The notes: generated from the letters alone by a model not told the origin. A stretch of 64,000 bases of DNA from Cellulomonas phragmiteti (GCF_016862775.1 NZ_BONP01000018.1:1-64000); one strand, 5' to 3'; positions 18,083 through 26,973 are shown, counted from the first letter of the stretch. Made by a program: numbers and translations.

Positions 18083-19344
18083 GCACCGCCACGCCACCGC
18101 GCACCGCGCACGTCCTGGTCGTCGACCCCGTGAGCACGGGCCGGATGTACGCCCCGCTGCTGCTCGCGGCGGGCGCGACCGTCAGCGAGGTGCTCACGCC
18201 CCGCAGCGCCCGGCTGGGTCGCCCGCCGGCTCACCCGGGCCTGTCCCACCGCGTCGTCCTCGCCGACGGCGTCGAGGTCGGGGACGTGGTCGAGCGGTGC
18301 CGCACCTGGGGGGTGGACCGAGTGGTCGCCGGCTCCGAGCCCGGCGTCCCGCTCGTCGCGCTCCTCGACCGGGCCCTGCGCGGCGTCGAGCTTCCCGCTG
18401 CCGGCGGCCGTGCGCTGTACGACAAGGCCGCCACGGCGCAGGCCCTCGAGCGCGACGGCGTGCCCGCGCTGGCGTCGGCGGCGCTGTCGTCGCTCGAGCA
18501 GGGCGACGCGTTCTTCGACGAGTTCGACTTCACCACCGGGAGCCTCGTGCTCAAGCCGACGGTGAGCGCGGGGTCGGTCGGCGTCGTGCGCGTCGACTCG
18601 GCACCCGCCGCAGCGCGGGCGCTGCGCGGCCTGCTGGGGGGATCGAGCTCGTTCGGCGAGCCCGTCGACCTCGTCCTCGCCCAGGAGTTCATCGGCGGCG
18701 AGGAGTACGTGGTCGACACCTACTCCTACGGCGGCCGGCACACGGTCGCCAACGTGTGCGTCTACACCAAGGTGCTCTCCCGCGCCGGGCACTTCGTCTA
18801 CCGCGGTGTGCGGTGGTTGCCGCCCGACGCACCGGAGGTCCGGCAGGTCGTGGACCACACCCGTGCGGTGCTCGACGCGGTCGGTCGCACCGACGGGTGC
18901 ACGCACCTCGAGATCATCGCGGACGGCGACCGCCTGCGCCTCATCGACCTCGGTGCCCGGGCGCACGGCGCCGGGCACCCGGAGAAGACCTACCTGCTCA
19001 CCGGCGACTCCCAGGTGCACCGCGAGGTGGCGCACCTCGTGCACGGGACGGTGCCGCCCGACGACTACACGCTCGCCCGTCGGGGGCGGATCGTCTTCTT
19101 CGACCGCGAGGAGCGGTCCGTCGTCGTCCGGGAGGATCCCGCTGCCGCGTTCGACGGGGTGCCCGCCGTCGAGTCGCTGACCCTGCTCGTGCAGCCGGGC
19201 GACGTCGTCCCGCCGACCGTCGACCTCGCCGACGGGCTGGCGATCGGCATGTGCTTCCTCGTCGCGGACTCCGAGCACGAGCTCGACGCGGCCGAGGAGC
19301 AGGTGCGCCACGTCGTGGACGGGCTGTTCGCGCCGGTGCCGTGA
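18079..19344 (+). CDS. ATP-grasp ligase 2
   Basis: This second 421-residue ATP-grasp protein is only distantly similar to the first. Features: K159 in LVLKPTVSAGSVGVVRV, the lid segment AQEFIGGEEYVVDTYS, HLEII (276-280) and RLIDLGARAHG (287-297). The Mg-binding Glu is replaced by Asp290 and the usual Asn by Gly, a pattern known in some peptide ligases. The start is the rare TTG at 18079, fixed by the TTGA overlap with the exporter stop and the N-terminus STATPPRTAHVLVVD. Two ligases imply two amide bonds or two alternative acceptors. Confidence 0.85.
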   Translation: MSTATPPRTAHVLVVDPVSTGRMYAPLLLAAGATVSEVLTPRSARLGRPPAHPGLSHRVVLADGVEVGDVVERCRTWGVDRVVAGSEPGVPLVALLDRALRGVELPAAGGRALYDKAATAQALERDGVPALASAALSSLEQGDAFFDEFDFTTGSLVLKPTVSAGSVGVVRVDSAPAAARALRGLLGGSSSFGEPVDLVLAQEFIGGEEYVVDTYSYGGRHTVANVCVYTKVLSRAGHFVYRGVRWLPPDAPEVRQVVDHTRAVLDAVGRTDGCTHLEIIADGDRLRLIDLGARAHGAGHPEKTYLLTGDSQVHREVAHLVHGTVPPDDYTLARRGRIVFFDREERSVVVREDPAAAFDGVPAVESLTLLVQPGDVVPPTVDLADGLAIGMCFLVADSEHELDAAEEQVRHVVDGLFAPVP

Positions 19345-19345
19345 G

Positions 19346-19385
19346 CCGGTGACGGACGTCAGCGCCCGCCGACGTCCGTCACCGG
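19346..19385. terminator. Bidirectional hairpin terminator
   Basis: A perfect 15-bp stem (19346-19360 with 19371-19385) and 10-base loop lie between the convergent cassette and ctaA, overlapping the ctaA stop. No T-tract follows. Confidence 0.75.
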
Positions 19386-20327
19386 GCTGCCACCCCGGAC
19401 GCGCAGCGTCCCGAGGAAGGTCGCGAGCATCGCCGTGAGGCCGGCCGCCCCCAGCATGTGCAGGTTGACGAGCGCGATGGGCAGTCCGGTGAGGACCTGC
19501 ACGTACCCGACCGCGCCCTGGGCGAGCGTCACGACGAGCAGCGCCGTGCCGGAACGCAGCGGCCGTGCCGCTGCGGTGCGGGGCGCACGCGCGAGCAGGA
19601 CGAGGACGGCGACGAGCGCCCCGACGAACGCCCACACGGCCAGCGCGTGCCACCGCGCCATGGCGTAGGGGTCGACCGCGAACCGGTACCCCACCTCGTC
19701 GTCGCCCGAGTGCGGGCCCGCGCCCGTCACGACGACGCCGAGCACCAGCACGACCACGCCGAGGACCACCAGGGCGCGGGCGAGGGCGCGGACCCGGCTC
19801 TCGACGAGCGGCGTCGGCGGGCCGTCGCCCTCGCGCGTCCGGACCAGCAGCCACGCCGACGCGGCGATCAGCACCATCGAGATGAGGAAGTGCGACCCGA
19901 CGACGGCCGGGTGCAGCTCGACGAGGACCGTGATCCCGCCGACGACGGCCTGGACCGCGACGCCCACCAGCGGTGCCCACGCCAGGAGCCGGTAGCCGCG
20001 CGACCGTGCGCGGTCCCGACCTGCCAGCAGCGCGACGGCCAGGGCGAGCACCACGAGGACACCGGTCAGGGTGCGGTTGCCGTACTCCAGCGCGGCGTGG
20101 ATCGACATCTCGGCGTGGAACTCCGGAGCGAACTGGCCGGGCTCGCACTCCGGCCACGTCGAGCAGCCCAGGCCGGACGACGTCAGGCGGACCGCGCCGC
20201 CGGTCACCACGATGAGGACCTGCGCGACGAGGTTCGCGACGACCGCGCGGGTCGTCCAGCGCGGGCGCAGCCTCCCGAGCAGGCTCGACGACGACGGCGA
20301 GGTGGGGGCGGGTGCGGTGCCGGTCAC
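19359..20327 (-). CDS. ctaA: Heme A synthase (CtaA/COX15)
   Basis: This 322-residue polytopic membrane protein oxidises heme O to heme A for aa3-type cytochrome oxidase. Eight hydrophobic segments are seen. The first extracytoplasmic loop holds a Cys pair (C55, C61 in GLGCSTWPEC) as in Bacillus-type CtaA, and heme-ligand histidines lie in helices (for example HAALEYGNR, VGSHFLIS, NLHMLG). GTG 20327 is chosen because TACCCT lies 7 bases upstream and the longer open frame is low-complexity. In mycobacteria ctaA (Rv1456c) also neighbours the ABC pair and the suf operon. Confidence 0.93.
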   Translation of the reverse strand: MTGTAPAPTSPSSSSLLGRLRPRWTTRAVVANLVAQVLIVVTGGAVRLTSSGLGCSTWPECEPGQFAPEFHAEMSIHAALEYGNRTLTGVLVVLALAVALLAGRDRARSRGYRLLAWAPLVGVAVQAVVGGITVLVELHPAVVGSHFLISMVLIAASAWLLVRTREGDGPPTPLVESRVRALARALVVLGVVVLVLGVVVTGAGPHSGDDEVGYRFAVDPYAMARWHALAVWAFVGALVAVLVLLARAPRTAAARPLRSGTALLVVTLAQGAVGYVQVLTGLPIALVNLHMLGAAGLTAMLATFLGTLRVRGGSPVTDVGGR

Positions 20328-20334
20328 GTGGTCC

Positions 20335-20340
20335 AGGGTA
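20335..20340 (-). promoter_or_regulatory. -10 element TACCCT for leaderless ctaA
   Basis: On the minus strand TACCCT is followed by 7 bases and the GTG start of ctaA. Confidence 0.6.
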
Positions 20341-20407
20341 GGTCGCGAGGGCGGCCCCGAGGGCGCGTGCACGCGCTCCGGCGGTGCGGCGTGCGTCTCA
20401 CCGTGGC

Positions 20408-21190
20408 TCAGTGCCAGCGGAAGAACCGCGCCGCCAGCGCTCCGAGCCCGACGGCCCAGGCCGCGAGGACGAGCACGGGCAACAGGGGCAGGCTGCCGTC
20501 GAGCAGGGCGCCGCGCAGGACGTCGCCGAACGCCCCGGACGGCAGCCACGACGCGAGCGCGGCGAACGGGCCGGGCAGGCGGTCGGCGGGCACGATGACC
20601 CCGCCGCCGAGGGCCAGGACCAGCAGCAGGAGGTTCGCCAGCGCGAGCACGGCTTCGGCCCGCAGCGTCCCCGCGACCAGCAGCGCGAGCGCCGTGAACG
20701 CGGCGGTCCCCAGCACCACGCCGACGAGCGCGAGCACGACGCCCGCGACGCCGGGGCGCCACCCGAGCACGACGGCAGCGGCGCCCAGCAGCAGCACCTG
20801 CACGGCCTCGACGGCCAGCACCCCGAGGACCTTGCCGGCCAGGAGCCCGCCGCGACCGAGCGGGGTCGTCGCCAGCAGGCGCAGCACGCCGTTGCGCCGG
20901 TCGAACCCCGTGGCGATGGCCTGCGAGGTGAAGGACGCGGTCATCACGGCCAGCGCGAGCACGCCCGGCGTGAGGAAGTCGACGCGCGAGGAGCCGGCGG
21001 TGTCGATCTCGACGAACGTCCCCTGCACGAGCCCGACGAGCGCGAGCACGGGGATGACGACGGCGACGAGCACCTGCTCGCCGTTGCGCAGGATCATGCG
21101 CGCCTCGAACCCGGCCTGGGCGAGCACCCGGCGGGCGCCCGGCGCCGCCGCGTGGCGGCCCGGTGCCGGGTGTCCGGCGGGGGCGGTCAT
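20408..21190 (-). CDS. ABC-2 type exporter permease
   Basis: This 260-residue membrane protein has six hydrophobic segments and the ABC-2 layout: first helix (VLVAVVIPVLALVGLV), a loop, then RNGVLRLLATTPLGRGGLLAGK, the coupling-helix type motif. It overlaps its ATPase (ATG 21190 inside the last codons of 21187-22122). It corresponds to Rv1457c. The substrate is unknown. Its stop lies 81 bases upstream of ctaA on the same strand. Confidence 0.87.
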   Translation of the reverse strand: MTAPAGHPAPGRHAAAPGARRVLAQAGFEARMILRNGEQVLVAVVIPVLALVGLVQGTFVEIDTAGSSRVDFLTPGVLALAVMTASFTSQAIATGFDRRNGVLRLLATTPLGRGGLLAGKVLGVLAVEAVQVLLLGAAAVVLGWRPGVAGVVLALVGVVLGTAAFTALALLVAGTLRAEAVLALANLLLLVLALGGGVIVPADRLPGPFAALASWLPSGAFGDVLRGALLDGSLPLLPVLVLAAWAVGLGALAARFFRWH

Positions 21191-22122
21191 CGCAGGCTCC
21201 GTCCGGTGAGGTCGAGGAAGACGTCCTCGAGCGTGCGCCGCCCGAGGTCGAGGCGTGTGACGAGCACGTCCTGCGCGGCGAGCCACGCCGTGACCGTGGC
21301 GACGGTCGACGGGGTCACCTCGCCGGTGACGGCCAGCGACGTGGCGGAGCGGTGCTCGACGGCGTACGACGGTCCCAGGCGCTCGCGCAGGCCGGTGGCG
21401 GCGACGTCGTGGGCCGTGTGCACGACGAGGGTCGCGGCGCCCCGGCGGTCGACGTCGGTCGCCAGCAGCTCGGGGACGCTGCCCTGCGCGATGACGGTGC
21501 CGTGGTCGACGACGACGACGTGGTCGGCCAGGTCCTCGGCCTCCTCCATGAGGTGGGTGGTGAGGATCACGGCGGCACCCTCGTCGCGCAGCTCGCGGAC
21601 GAGCTGCCAGACGGCGAGACGGGACTGGGGGTCCATGCCCGCGCTCGGCTCGTCGAGGAAGACCACGCGGGGGCGGCCGACGACCGCGACGGCCAGCGCG
21701 AGCCGTTGCCGCTGGCCGCCCGAGAGGCGGCGCACGGTGGTCCGCGCGAACCCGTCGAGGCCGAGGCGCTCGGCCAGCGCGTCGGTGTCCCACGGGTCGG
21801 CGTACATGCGGGCGACGTGGTCGAGCATCTCGCGTGCCCGCACCCCCGTCGGCAGGCCGCCGTCCTGGAGCATGACACCGACGAGCGGACGCAGGGCCGC
21901 ACCGTCCGCGACGGGGTCGAGCCCCAGGACCCGGACCGTGCCGGCGTCGGGCGGGCGCAGGCCCTCGCAGCACTCGACCGTGGTCGTCTTGCCGGCCCCG
22001 TTGGGGCCCAGGACCGCGGTGACGCGGCCGGCGGCGGCGGACAGGTCGAGCCCGTCGACGACCGCGCGTCCGTCGTACCTCTTGACGAGGCCGCGGACCT
22101 CGACGGCGGGGGAGTGCGGCAC
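21187..22122 (-). CDS. ABC exporter ATP-binding protein
   Basis: This 311-residue ATPase has Walker A GPNGAGKTTT, Q-loop LQDGG, signature LSGGQRQ, Walker B VVFLDEPSAGMD and H-loop TTHLMEEAE. The C-terminal 80 residues form the extra domain of DrrA-type exporters. GTG 22122 is supported by TAGACT 8 bases upstream and by the conserved start of homology. It is coupled to the permease and corresponds to Rv1458c. Confidence 0.92.
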   Translation of the reverse strand: MPHSPAVEVRGLVKRYDGRAVVDGLDLSAAAGRVTAVLGPNGAGKTTTVECCEGLRPPDAGTVRVLGLDPVADGAALRPLVGVMLQDGGLPTGVRAREMLDHVARMYADPWDTDALAERLGLDGFARTTVRRLSGGQRQRLALAVAVVGRPRVVFLDEPSAGMDPQSRLAVWQLVRELRDEGAAVILTTHLMEEAEDLADHVVVVDHGTVIAQGSVPELLATDVDRRGAATLVVHTAHDVAATGLRERLGPSYAVEHRSATSLAVTGEVTPSTVATVTAWLAAQDVLVTRLDLGRRTLEDVFLDLTGRSLR

Positions 22123-22130
22123 GGGGCGCG

Positions 22131-22136
22131 AGTCTA
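22131..22136 (-). promoter_or_regulatory. -10 element TAGACT for leaderless ABC operon
   Basis: TAGACT on the minus strand ends 8 bases before the GTG of the ABC ATPase. Confidence 0.6.
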
Positions 22137-22284
22137 GGTGGTCGCGGTCCCGGCGCGCGTCGCGGTCGCTGCGTGTCCTGGTGGTGGACACCTTGCGCGG
22201 CGGGTGGTGCGGGCGCCCTACGGTACGCCGCCAGGGGGCGCGTCCGGATCGTCCCGTCTGTCCGAGCCAGGCCGGGGAGGCCCC

Positions 22285-22893
22285 GTGGTCCCGTACCGCA
22301 TCGACACCGTGACGCTGCGGGAGGTCCCGCAGGACGTGAGGGCGACCTGGGAGCACGTGGAGCAGCTGGAGCGTCGCGGACCCGACGGTGACGGCGAGCG
22401 CGTCGTGTGGCTGCGGATCCTCGGTGCGCTCGTCTCGGCCGAGCAGCTCGCGTGGTCCGACGTGGTCCGGCACGGCGGGCCCGCGTCGCTCGGCGACGTG
22501 CCGCGACCCGGTGGCCCCGACGTCCCGGCAGCGGCGTGGCGGCCGCTGCTGCGCCTCGCCCAGGTCCTGCACTGGCGGGGTCGCCTCGACGCCGCGGACC
22601 TCGTGGTGGACGCGGTGCGCCGCGCGGCCCAGGGTGCCGCGGTCGCCGAGGGCGTCGACGACGCGACCCTGCGTGACTGCTCGGCGGTCCTCGCGTTCGC
22701 CGACCAGGGGCAGGGCAAGGTGCGGTACGACGCCGGCCGGTGCGGCGAGGCCGCCCAGCTGTTCGCGTCGGCGCTCGAGCGGCGCACGCGCGACGGCGCA
22801 CCGGCCGACCAGGTCGACGCGAGCAGGACCGCGCTCGCGGCGGCGTCGGCGCGGGTCGCCCACCCGACGGCGGGGGTCGCTGCCGGCGTCTGA
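22285..22893 (+). CDS. Hypothetical TPR-like protein
   Basis: This 202-residue soluble protein has no catalytic motif that I recognise. GTG 22285 follows a good CCGGGGAGG site. The sequence is helical, with repeated hydrophobic/Ala patterns (WRPLLRLAQVLHWRGRLDAAD, CSAVLAFADQGQGKVRYDAG, EAAQLFASALERR) like TPR helices. It stands alone between the divergent ABC exporter and the suf operon and is followed by a GC hairpin. The function is unknown. Confidence 0.7.
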   Translation: MVPYRIDTVTLREVPQDVRATWEHVEQLERRGPDGDGERVVWLRILGALVSAEQLAWSDVVRHGGPASLGDVPRPGGPDVPAAAWRPLLRLAQVLHWRGRLDAADLVVDAVRRAAQGAAVAEGVDDATLRDCSAVLAFADQGQGKVRYDAGRCGEAAQLFASALERRTRDGAPADQVDASRTALAAASARVAHPTAGVAAGV

Positions 22894-22920
22894 GCCGGCC
22901 CGTCGGCCCGGACGGCCGGC
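22894..22920. terminator. GC hairpin downstream of TPR-like gene
   Basis: GCCGGC(C)CGTC pairs with GACGGCCGGC through a six-base loop with one bulged C, directly after the stop codon and before the suf promoter. Confidence 0.5.
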
Positions 22921-22967
22921 ACGTGGGACCGGGCAGGAAGGCTCGCCTTGCTTGCGGGGATGGATTT

Positions 22968-22987
22968 CGGCAACAAGGATGTTGCCG
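22968..22987 (+). promoter_or_regulatory. SufR operator (CAAC-N6-GTTG palindrome)
   Basis: CGGCAACA-AGGA-TGTTGCCG is a perfect 8-bp inverted repeat containing CAAC-N6-GTTG, the known cyanobacterial SufR box. A candidate promoter (TTGCGG 22952-22957, 17-base spacer, AAGGAT 22975-22980) overlaps it, so binding would block transcription. It lies 85 bases before sufR. Confidence 0.8.
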
Positions 22988-23071
22988 ATATCGAGCGCTG
23001 CTGTGCGCTCGTCGCGGTGGGCCCGGTCCGGGCCGCGCGCCGCGCCCACGTCGCCGCTCGGGGAGGTACGC

Positions 23072-23857
23072 ATGACAGGCTCCACGCCGGTCACCGACCA
23101 CGCCCCGGGCGCCGTGCTGGACCACGACGCGTCGACCCGGCGGCGGATCCTCCAGATCGTCGCTGCCGACGGGCCCGTCAGCGCGGCGACGCTCGCCTCG
23201 GCGCTCGACCTGGCCGCCGCCGGGGTGCGTCGTCACCTCCAGGCGCTGGAGCAGGCCGACCAGGTCGCCGTGCACGTCGGCCACGCCGGGTCCCGCGGAC
23301 GCGGCAGGCCCGCGCGGCGGTACGTCGTCACCGGCCAGGGCCAGGCGGCGCTGTCCCACCGCTACGCGGAGATCGCGTCCGACGCGCTGAGCTTCCTGGC
23401 GCAGGCGGCCGGCCCGCAGGCCGTCGAGCAGTTCGCCGAGCACCGGGTGCGCCTCCTCGAGGAGCGCCACACCGCCGCGGTGGACGCCGCGGGGCCCGAC
23501 GTCACGGCACGTGCCGAGGCGCTCGCCCGCGCGCTCGCCGGGGACGGCTACGCCGCGTCGGCCCGGCCCGTGCCCGGCGCGGGCGTCGTGCAGCTCTGCC
23601 AGGGTCATTGCCCCGTGCAGGACGTGGCGGCGCAGTTCCCGCAGCTCTGCGAGGCCGAGACCCGCGCGTTCGGCCGGCTGCTCGGGGTGCACGTGCAGCG
23701 GCTCTCCACGCTGACCTCCGGCGGGCACGTGTGCACCACCAGCATCCCGACGGTCGCGGCACGCACCGCGTCCGCCGGCGCCGGGCCGCCCGACGACCTC
23801 GCACCCAGCACGCCCCCACCCGCCCCCGTGCACTCGACGGAAGGACCGACACGATGA
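23072..23857 (+). CDS. sufR: SufR-type iron-sulfur sensing repressor
   Basis: This 261-residue regulator has an N-terminal winged helix-turn-helix (about 20-85, ending GRGRPARRY) and a C-terminal cluster-binding region with C176, C180, C193 and C221. C180-x12-C193 matches the SufR spacing. Holo-SufR in other bacteria represses the suf operon and releases it on cluster loss. Here the gene heads the operon behind the palindromic operator, implying autoregulation. ATG 23072 follows GGGGAGG. It overlaps sufB by ATGA. The last 40 residues are Pro/Ala-rich. Confidence 0.92.
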   Translation: MTGSTPVTDHAPGAVLDHDASTRRRILQIVAADGPVSAATLASALDLAAAGVRRHLQALEQADQVAVHVGHAGSRGRGRPARRYVVTGQGQAALSHRYAEIASDALSFLAQAAGPQAVEQFAEHRVRLLEERHTAAVDAAGPDVTARAEALARALAGDGYAASARPVPGAGVVQLCQGHCPVQDVAAQFPQLCEAETRAFGRLLGVHVQRLSTLTSGGHVCTTSIPTVAARTASAGAGPPDDLAPSTPPPAPVHSTEGPTR

Positions 23858-25311
23858 GCGCACCCACGGACGACACGGCCACCCGGCCGGCGACCGCAGA
23901 GCCGTTGAGCCAGGACGAGGCGATCGCCTCCATCGGCAACTACACCTTCGGCTGGCACGACCCGGACGTCGCCGGATCGGTCGCACGTCGCGGCCTGTCC
24001 GAGGACGTCGTGCGCGACATCTCGCGGCTCAAGAACGAGCCCGAGTGGATGCTCAAGATGCGTCTGAAGTCGCTGCGGCTGTTCGACAAGAAGCCCATGC
24101 CCTGGTGGGGCGCGGACCTGTCGGGCATCGACTTCGACAACATCAAGTACTTCGTCCGGTCCACCGAGAAGCAGGCCACCAGCTGGGAGGACCTGCCCGA
24201 GGACATCAAGAACACGTACGACCGCCTCGGCATCCCGGAGGCGGAGAAGCAGCGCCTGGTCGCGGGCGTCGCCGCGCAGTACGAGTCCGAGGTGGTGTAC
24301 CACCAGATCCAGGAGTCGCTCGAGGAGCAGGGCGTCATCTTCCTCGACACCGACACCGCGCTGCGCGAGCACCCGGAGATCTTCGAGCAGTACTTCGGCT
24401 CGGTCATCCCGCCCGGGGACAACAAGTTCGCCTCGCTCAACACCGCCGTGTGGTCGGGCGGCTCGTTCGTCTACGTGCCGCCGGGCGTGCACGTCGACAT
24501 CCCGCTGCAGGCCTACTTCCGGATCAACACCGAGAACATGGGCCAGTTCGAGCGCACGCTGATCATCGCGGACGAGGGCTCGTACGTGCACTACGTCGAG
24601 GGCTGCACCGCGCCGATCTACCAGTCGGACTCGCTGCACTCCGCGGTCGTGGAGATCATCGTCAAGAAGAACGCACGCGTGCGGTACACGACCATCCAGA
24701 ACTGGTCGAACAACGTCTACAACCTCGTCACCAAGCGGGCCACCGCGGCCGAGGGCGCCACCATGGAGTGGGTCGACGGCAACATCGGCTCCAAGGTCAC
24801 CATGAAGTACCCGGCGATCTACCTCATGGGCGAGCACGCGCGCGGCGAGACGCTGTCCATCGCGTTCGCCGGCGAGGGCCAGCACCAGGACGCGGGCTCG
24901 AAGATGGTGCACGCCGCACCGCACACGTCGTCGTCCATCGTGTCGAAGTCGGTCGCGCGCGGCGGTGGCCGGACGTCTTACCGCGGGCTCGTGCAGATCC
25001 TCGAGGGGGCCGAGCACTCGGCGTCCAACGTGCTGTGCGACGCCCTGCTCGTGGACCAGATCTCGCGCTCGGACACCTACCCCTACGTCGACGTCCGCGA
25101 GGACGACGTGTCGATGGGGCACGAGGCGACCGTGTCGCGCGTGAGCGAGGACCAGCTGTTCTACCTGATGTCCCGAGGCATGGCCGAGACCGAGGCCATG
25201 GCGATGATCGTGCGCGGGTTCGTCGAGCCCATCGCGCGCGAGCTGCCCATGGAGTACGCGCTCGAGCTCAACCGCCTCATCGAGCTGCAGATGGAAGGGG
25301 CCGTCGGCTGA
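23854..25311 (+). CDS. sufB: Fe-S cluster scaffold subunit SufB
   Basis: SufB is the main scaffold of the SufBCD complex. The 485-residue protein has the typical core: [21 protein letters not shown], the helix-rich [11 protein letters not shown], the EGCTAP loop with the conserved Cys, and the C-terminal [10 protein letters not shown]. There is no intein, unlike mycobacterial SufB, where one interrupts the gene. It is coupled to sufR (ATGA) and to sufD (one-base overlap). Confidence 0.97.
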   Translation: MSAPTDDTATRPATAEPLSQDEAIASIGNYTFGWHDPDVAGSVARRGLSEDVVRDISRLKNEPEWMLKMRLKSLRLFDKKPMPWWGADLSGIDFDNIKYFVRSTEKQATSWEDLPEDIKNTYDRLGIPEAEKQRLVAGVAAQYESEVVYHQIQESLEEQGVIFLDTDTALREHPEIFEQYFGSVIPPGDNKFASLNTAVWSGGSFVYVPPGVHVDIPLQAYFRINTENMGQFERTLIIADEGSYVHYVEGCTAPIYQSDSLHSAVVEIIVKKNARVRYTTIQNWSNNVYNLVTKRATAAEGATMEWVDGNIGSKVTMKYPAIYLMGEHARGETLSIAFAGEGQHQDAGSKMVHAAPHTSSSIVSKSVARGGGRTSYRGLVQILEGAEHSASNVLCDALLVDQISRSDTYPYVDVREDDVSMGHEATVSRVSEDQLFYLMSRGMAETEAMAMIVRGFVEPIARELPMEYALELNRLIELQMEGAVG

Positions 25312-26624
25312 TGACGACCACCACGAACGAGCCGGTCTCCGCGACCGGCCTGTCGACGGACCACTCGCGTGCCGTCGCCGACGGCGCGCACACGCACGGC
25401 GTCGGCGGCGTGCCCGCGTCGTCGCGCGCCTCGCGCGCCACGAGCTTCGACGTCGCGGACTTCCCGGTGCCCACCGGGCGCGAGGAGGAGTGGCGCTTCA
25501 CCCCGGTCGACCGCCTCGCCGGGCTGTTCGCGGCCGCGACGGACGGCGTCCTGACCGGGCGCGGCGTCCTGACGACGGTCGTCGAGGCTCCCGAGGCGCG
25601 GGTCGAGATCGTCGACCGCGACGACGCGCGGCTCGGGACCGCCGGGCGCCCGGGCGACCGTGCCGCGGCGACGGCGTGGGCCTCGTTCGAGCGCGCCACG
25701 ATCCTCACGCTGCCGCGCGAGTCCGTGTCGTCGAAGGTCACCTCGATCGTCGTCGAGGGGGTGGAGGGCGCCGGACTCGCGGAGGCCCCGCTCGAACCGA
25801 CGGCCGCCCACCTCCTCGTGCACGCCGAGCCGATGTCGCAGGGCGTCGTCGTGCTCGACCACGTCGGGCACGCCAACCTCACCGAGACGGTCGAGATCGT
25901 CGCCGAGGACGGTGCGCACCTCACGGTCGTCTCCGTCCAGGACTGGGCCCCGGGCTCGGTGCACGCCGCGAGCCACCGGGTCCGCATCGGGCGCGACGCG
26001 ACCGTCAAGCACATCGTGGTCACGCTCGGCGGCGACGTCGTGCGGATCACGCCCGACACGGAGTTCGTCGGCGAGGGGGGCACGGTCACCGCGCTCGGCA
26101 TGTACTTCGCCGACGCGGACCAGCACCAGGAGCACCGCCTGTTCGTCGACCACGCGGTCCCCAACTGCGTGTCGCGCGTGACCTACAAGGGCGCGCTGCA
26201 GGGCGTCGGCGCCCACACCGTCTGGGTCGGCGACGTGCTCATCCGCGCCGCCGCCGAGGGCACCGACACCTACGAGCTCAACCGCAACCTCGTCCTCACC
26301 GACGGGGCGCGGGCGGACTCGGTGCCGAACCTGGAGATCGAGACCGGTGTCATCGAGGGTGCCGGCCACGCCAGCGCCACCGGCCGGTTCGACGACGAGC
26401 AGCTGTTCTACCTGCGGGCGCGCGGCATCCCCGAGACCGACGCGCGACGGCTCGTCGTGCGCGGGTTCTTCGCCGAGCTGATCGGCGAGATCGGCGTGCC
26501 CGAGGTCGAGGAGCGGCTCGTCGCGTCGATCGACGCGGAGCTCGAGAAGTCGATGAGCGAGATCCTCGGGATCGCCCCGCAGCTCGAGGGCTCCGGCGCC
26601 GCGGCCACCACGGAGCGTGCATGA
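25311..26624 (+). CDS. sufD: Fe-S assembly protein SufD
   Basis: This 437-residue SufB paralogue forms the SufBC2D complex. Its N-terminal third is variable; FPVPTGREEEWRFTP, a conserved SufD start motif, lies near residue 55. The C-terminal beta-helix includes HASATGRFDDEQLFYLRARG and the conserved ARRLVVRGFF. The ATG overlaps the sufB stop by one base. Confidence 0.95.
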   Translation: MTTTTNEPVSATGLSTDHSRAVADGAHTHGVGGVPASSRASRATSFDVADFPVPTGREEEWRFTPVDRLAGLFAAATDGVLTGRGVLTTVVEAPEARVEIVDRDDARLGTAGRPGDRAAATAWASFERATILTLPRESVSSKVTSIVVEGVEGAGLAEAPLEPTAAHLLVHAEPMSQGVVVLDHVGHANLTETVEIVAEDGAHLTVVSVQDWAPGSVHAASHRVRIGRDATVKHIVVTLGGDVVRITPDTEFVGEGGTVTALGMYFADADQHQEHRLFVDHAVPNCVSRVTYKGALQGVGAHTVWVGDVLIRAAAEGTDTYELNRNLVLTDGARADSVPNLEIETGVIEGAGHASATGRFDDEQLFYLRARGIPETDARRLVVRGFFAELIGEIGVPEVEERLVASIDAELEKSMSEILGIAPQLEGSGAAATTERA

Positions 26625-26953
26625 GCGCCCAGCTGGCCTGCACCACCGCGGACGTGCCGGTCGCCGGCGCGCTGCGTGTCGAGCTCGTGGGCGACGCGGG
26701 ACCCGTCGAGGTCGCCGTCGTCCGCGACGAGTCCGGCGAGTGGCACGCGATCAGCGACGTCTGCTCGCACGGTGCCGTCTCCCTGTCGGACGGCGACGTC
26801 GAGGACTGCGCGATCGAGTGCTGGCTGCACGGGTCGAGGTTCGACCTGCGCTCCGGCAAGCCCCTGACGCCGCCCGCGATCCGTCCCGTCCCCGTCTACC
26901 CCGTGACCGTCGACGGCGAGCGTGTGCTCGTCGACGTCGACGCCCCGCTCTGA
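26621..26953 (+). CDS. Rieske-type ferredoxin in suf operon
   Basis: This 110-residue single-domain Rieske [2Fe-2S] protein has C48-x-H50 and C67-x2-H70 (CSHG, CWLHG) in the usual order, with GSRFDLRSGKP after the second pair. It overlaps sufD by ATGA and precedes sufC by 20 bases. Family members serve as ferredoxins of dioxygenases. Inside suf operons of many actinobacteria the protein probably donates electrons for cluster assembly or is itself a reporter client; that role is inference. Confidence 0.92.
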   Translation: MSAQLACTTADVPVAGALRVELVGDAGPVEVAVVRDESGEWHAISDVCSHGAVSLSDGDVEDCAIECWLHGSRFDLRSGKPLTPPAIRPVPVYPVTVDGERVLVDVDAPL

Positions 26954-26973
26954 GCACCCGAGGAGTACCCCCG

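Noticed and set aside
22193-22224. TTGCGC/TACGGT promoter for the TPR-like gene at 22285
   Set aside because: The spacing is 20 bases and the -35 match is weak; kept out of the feature list.
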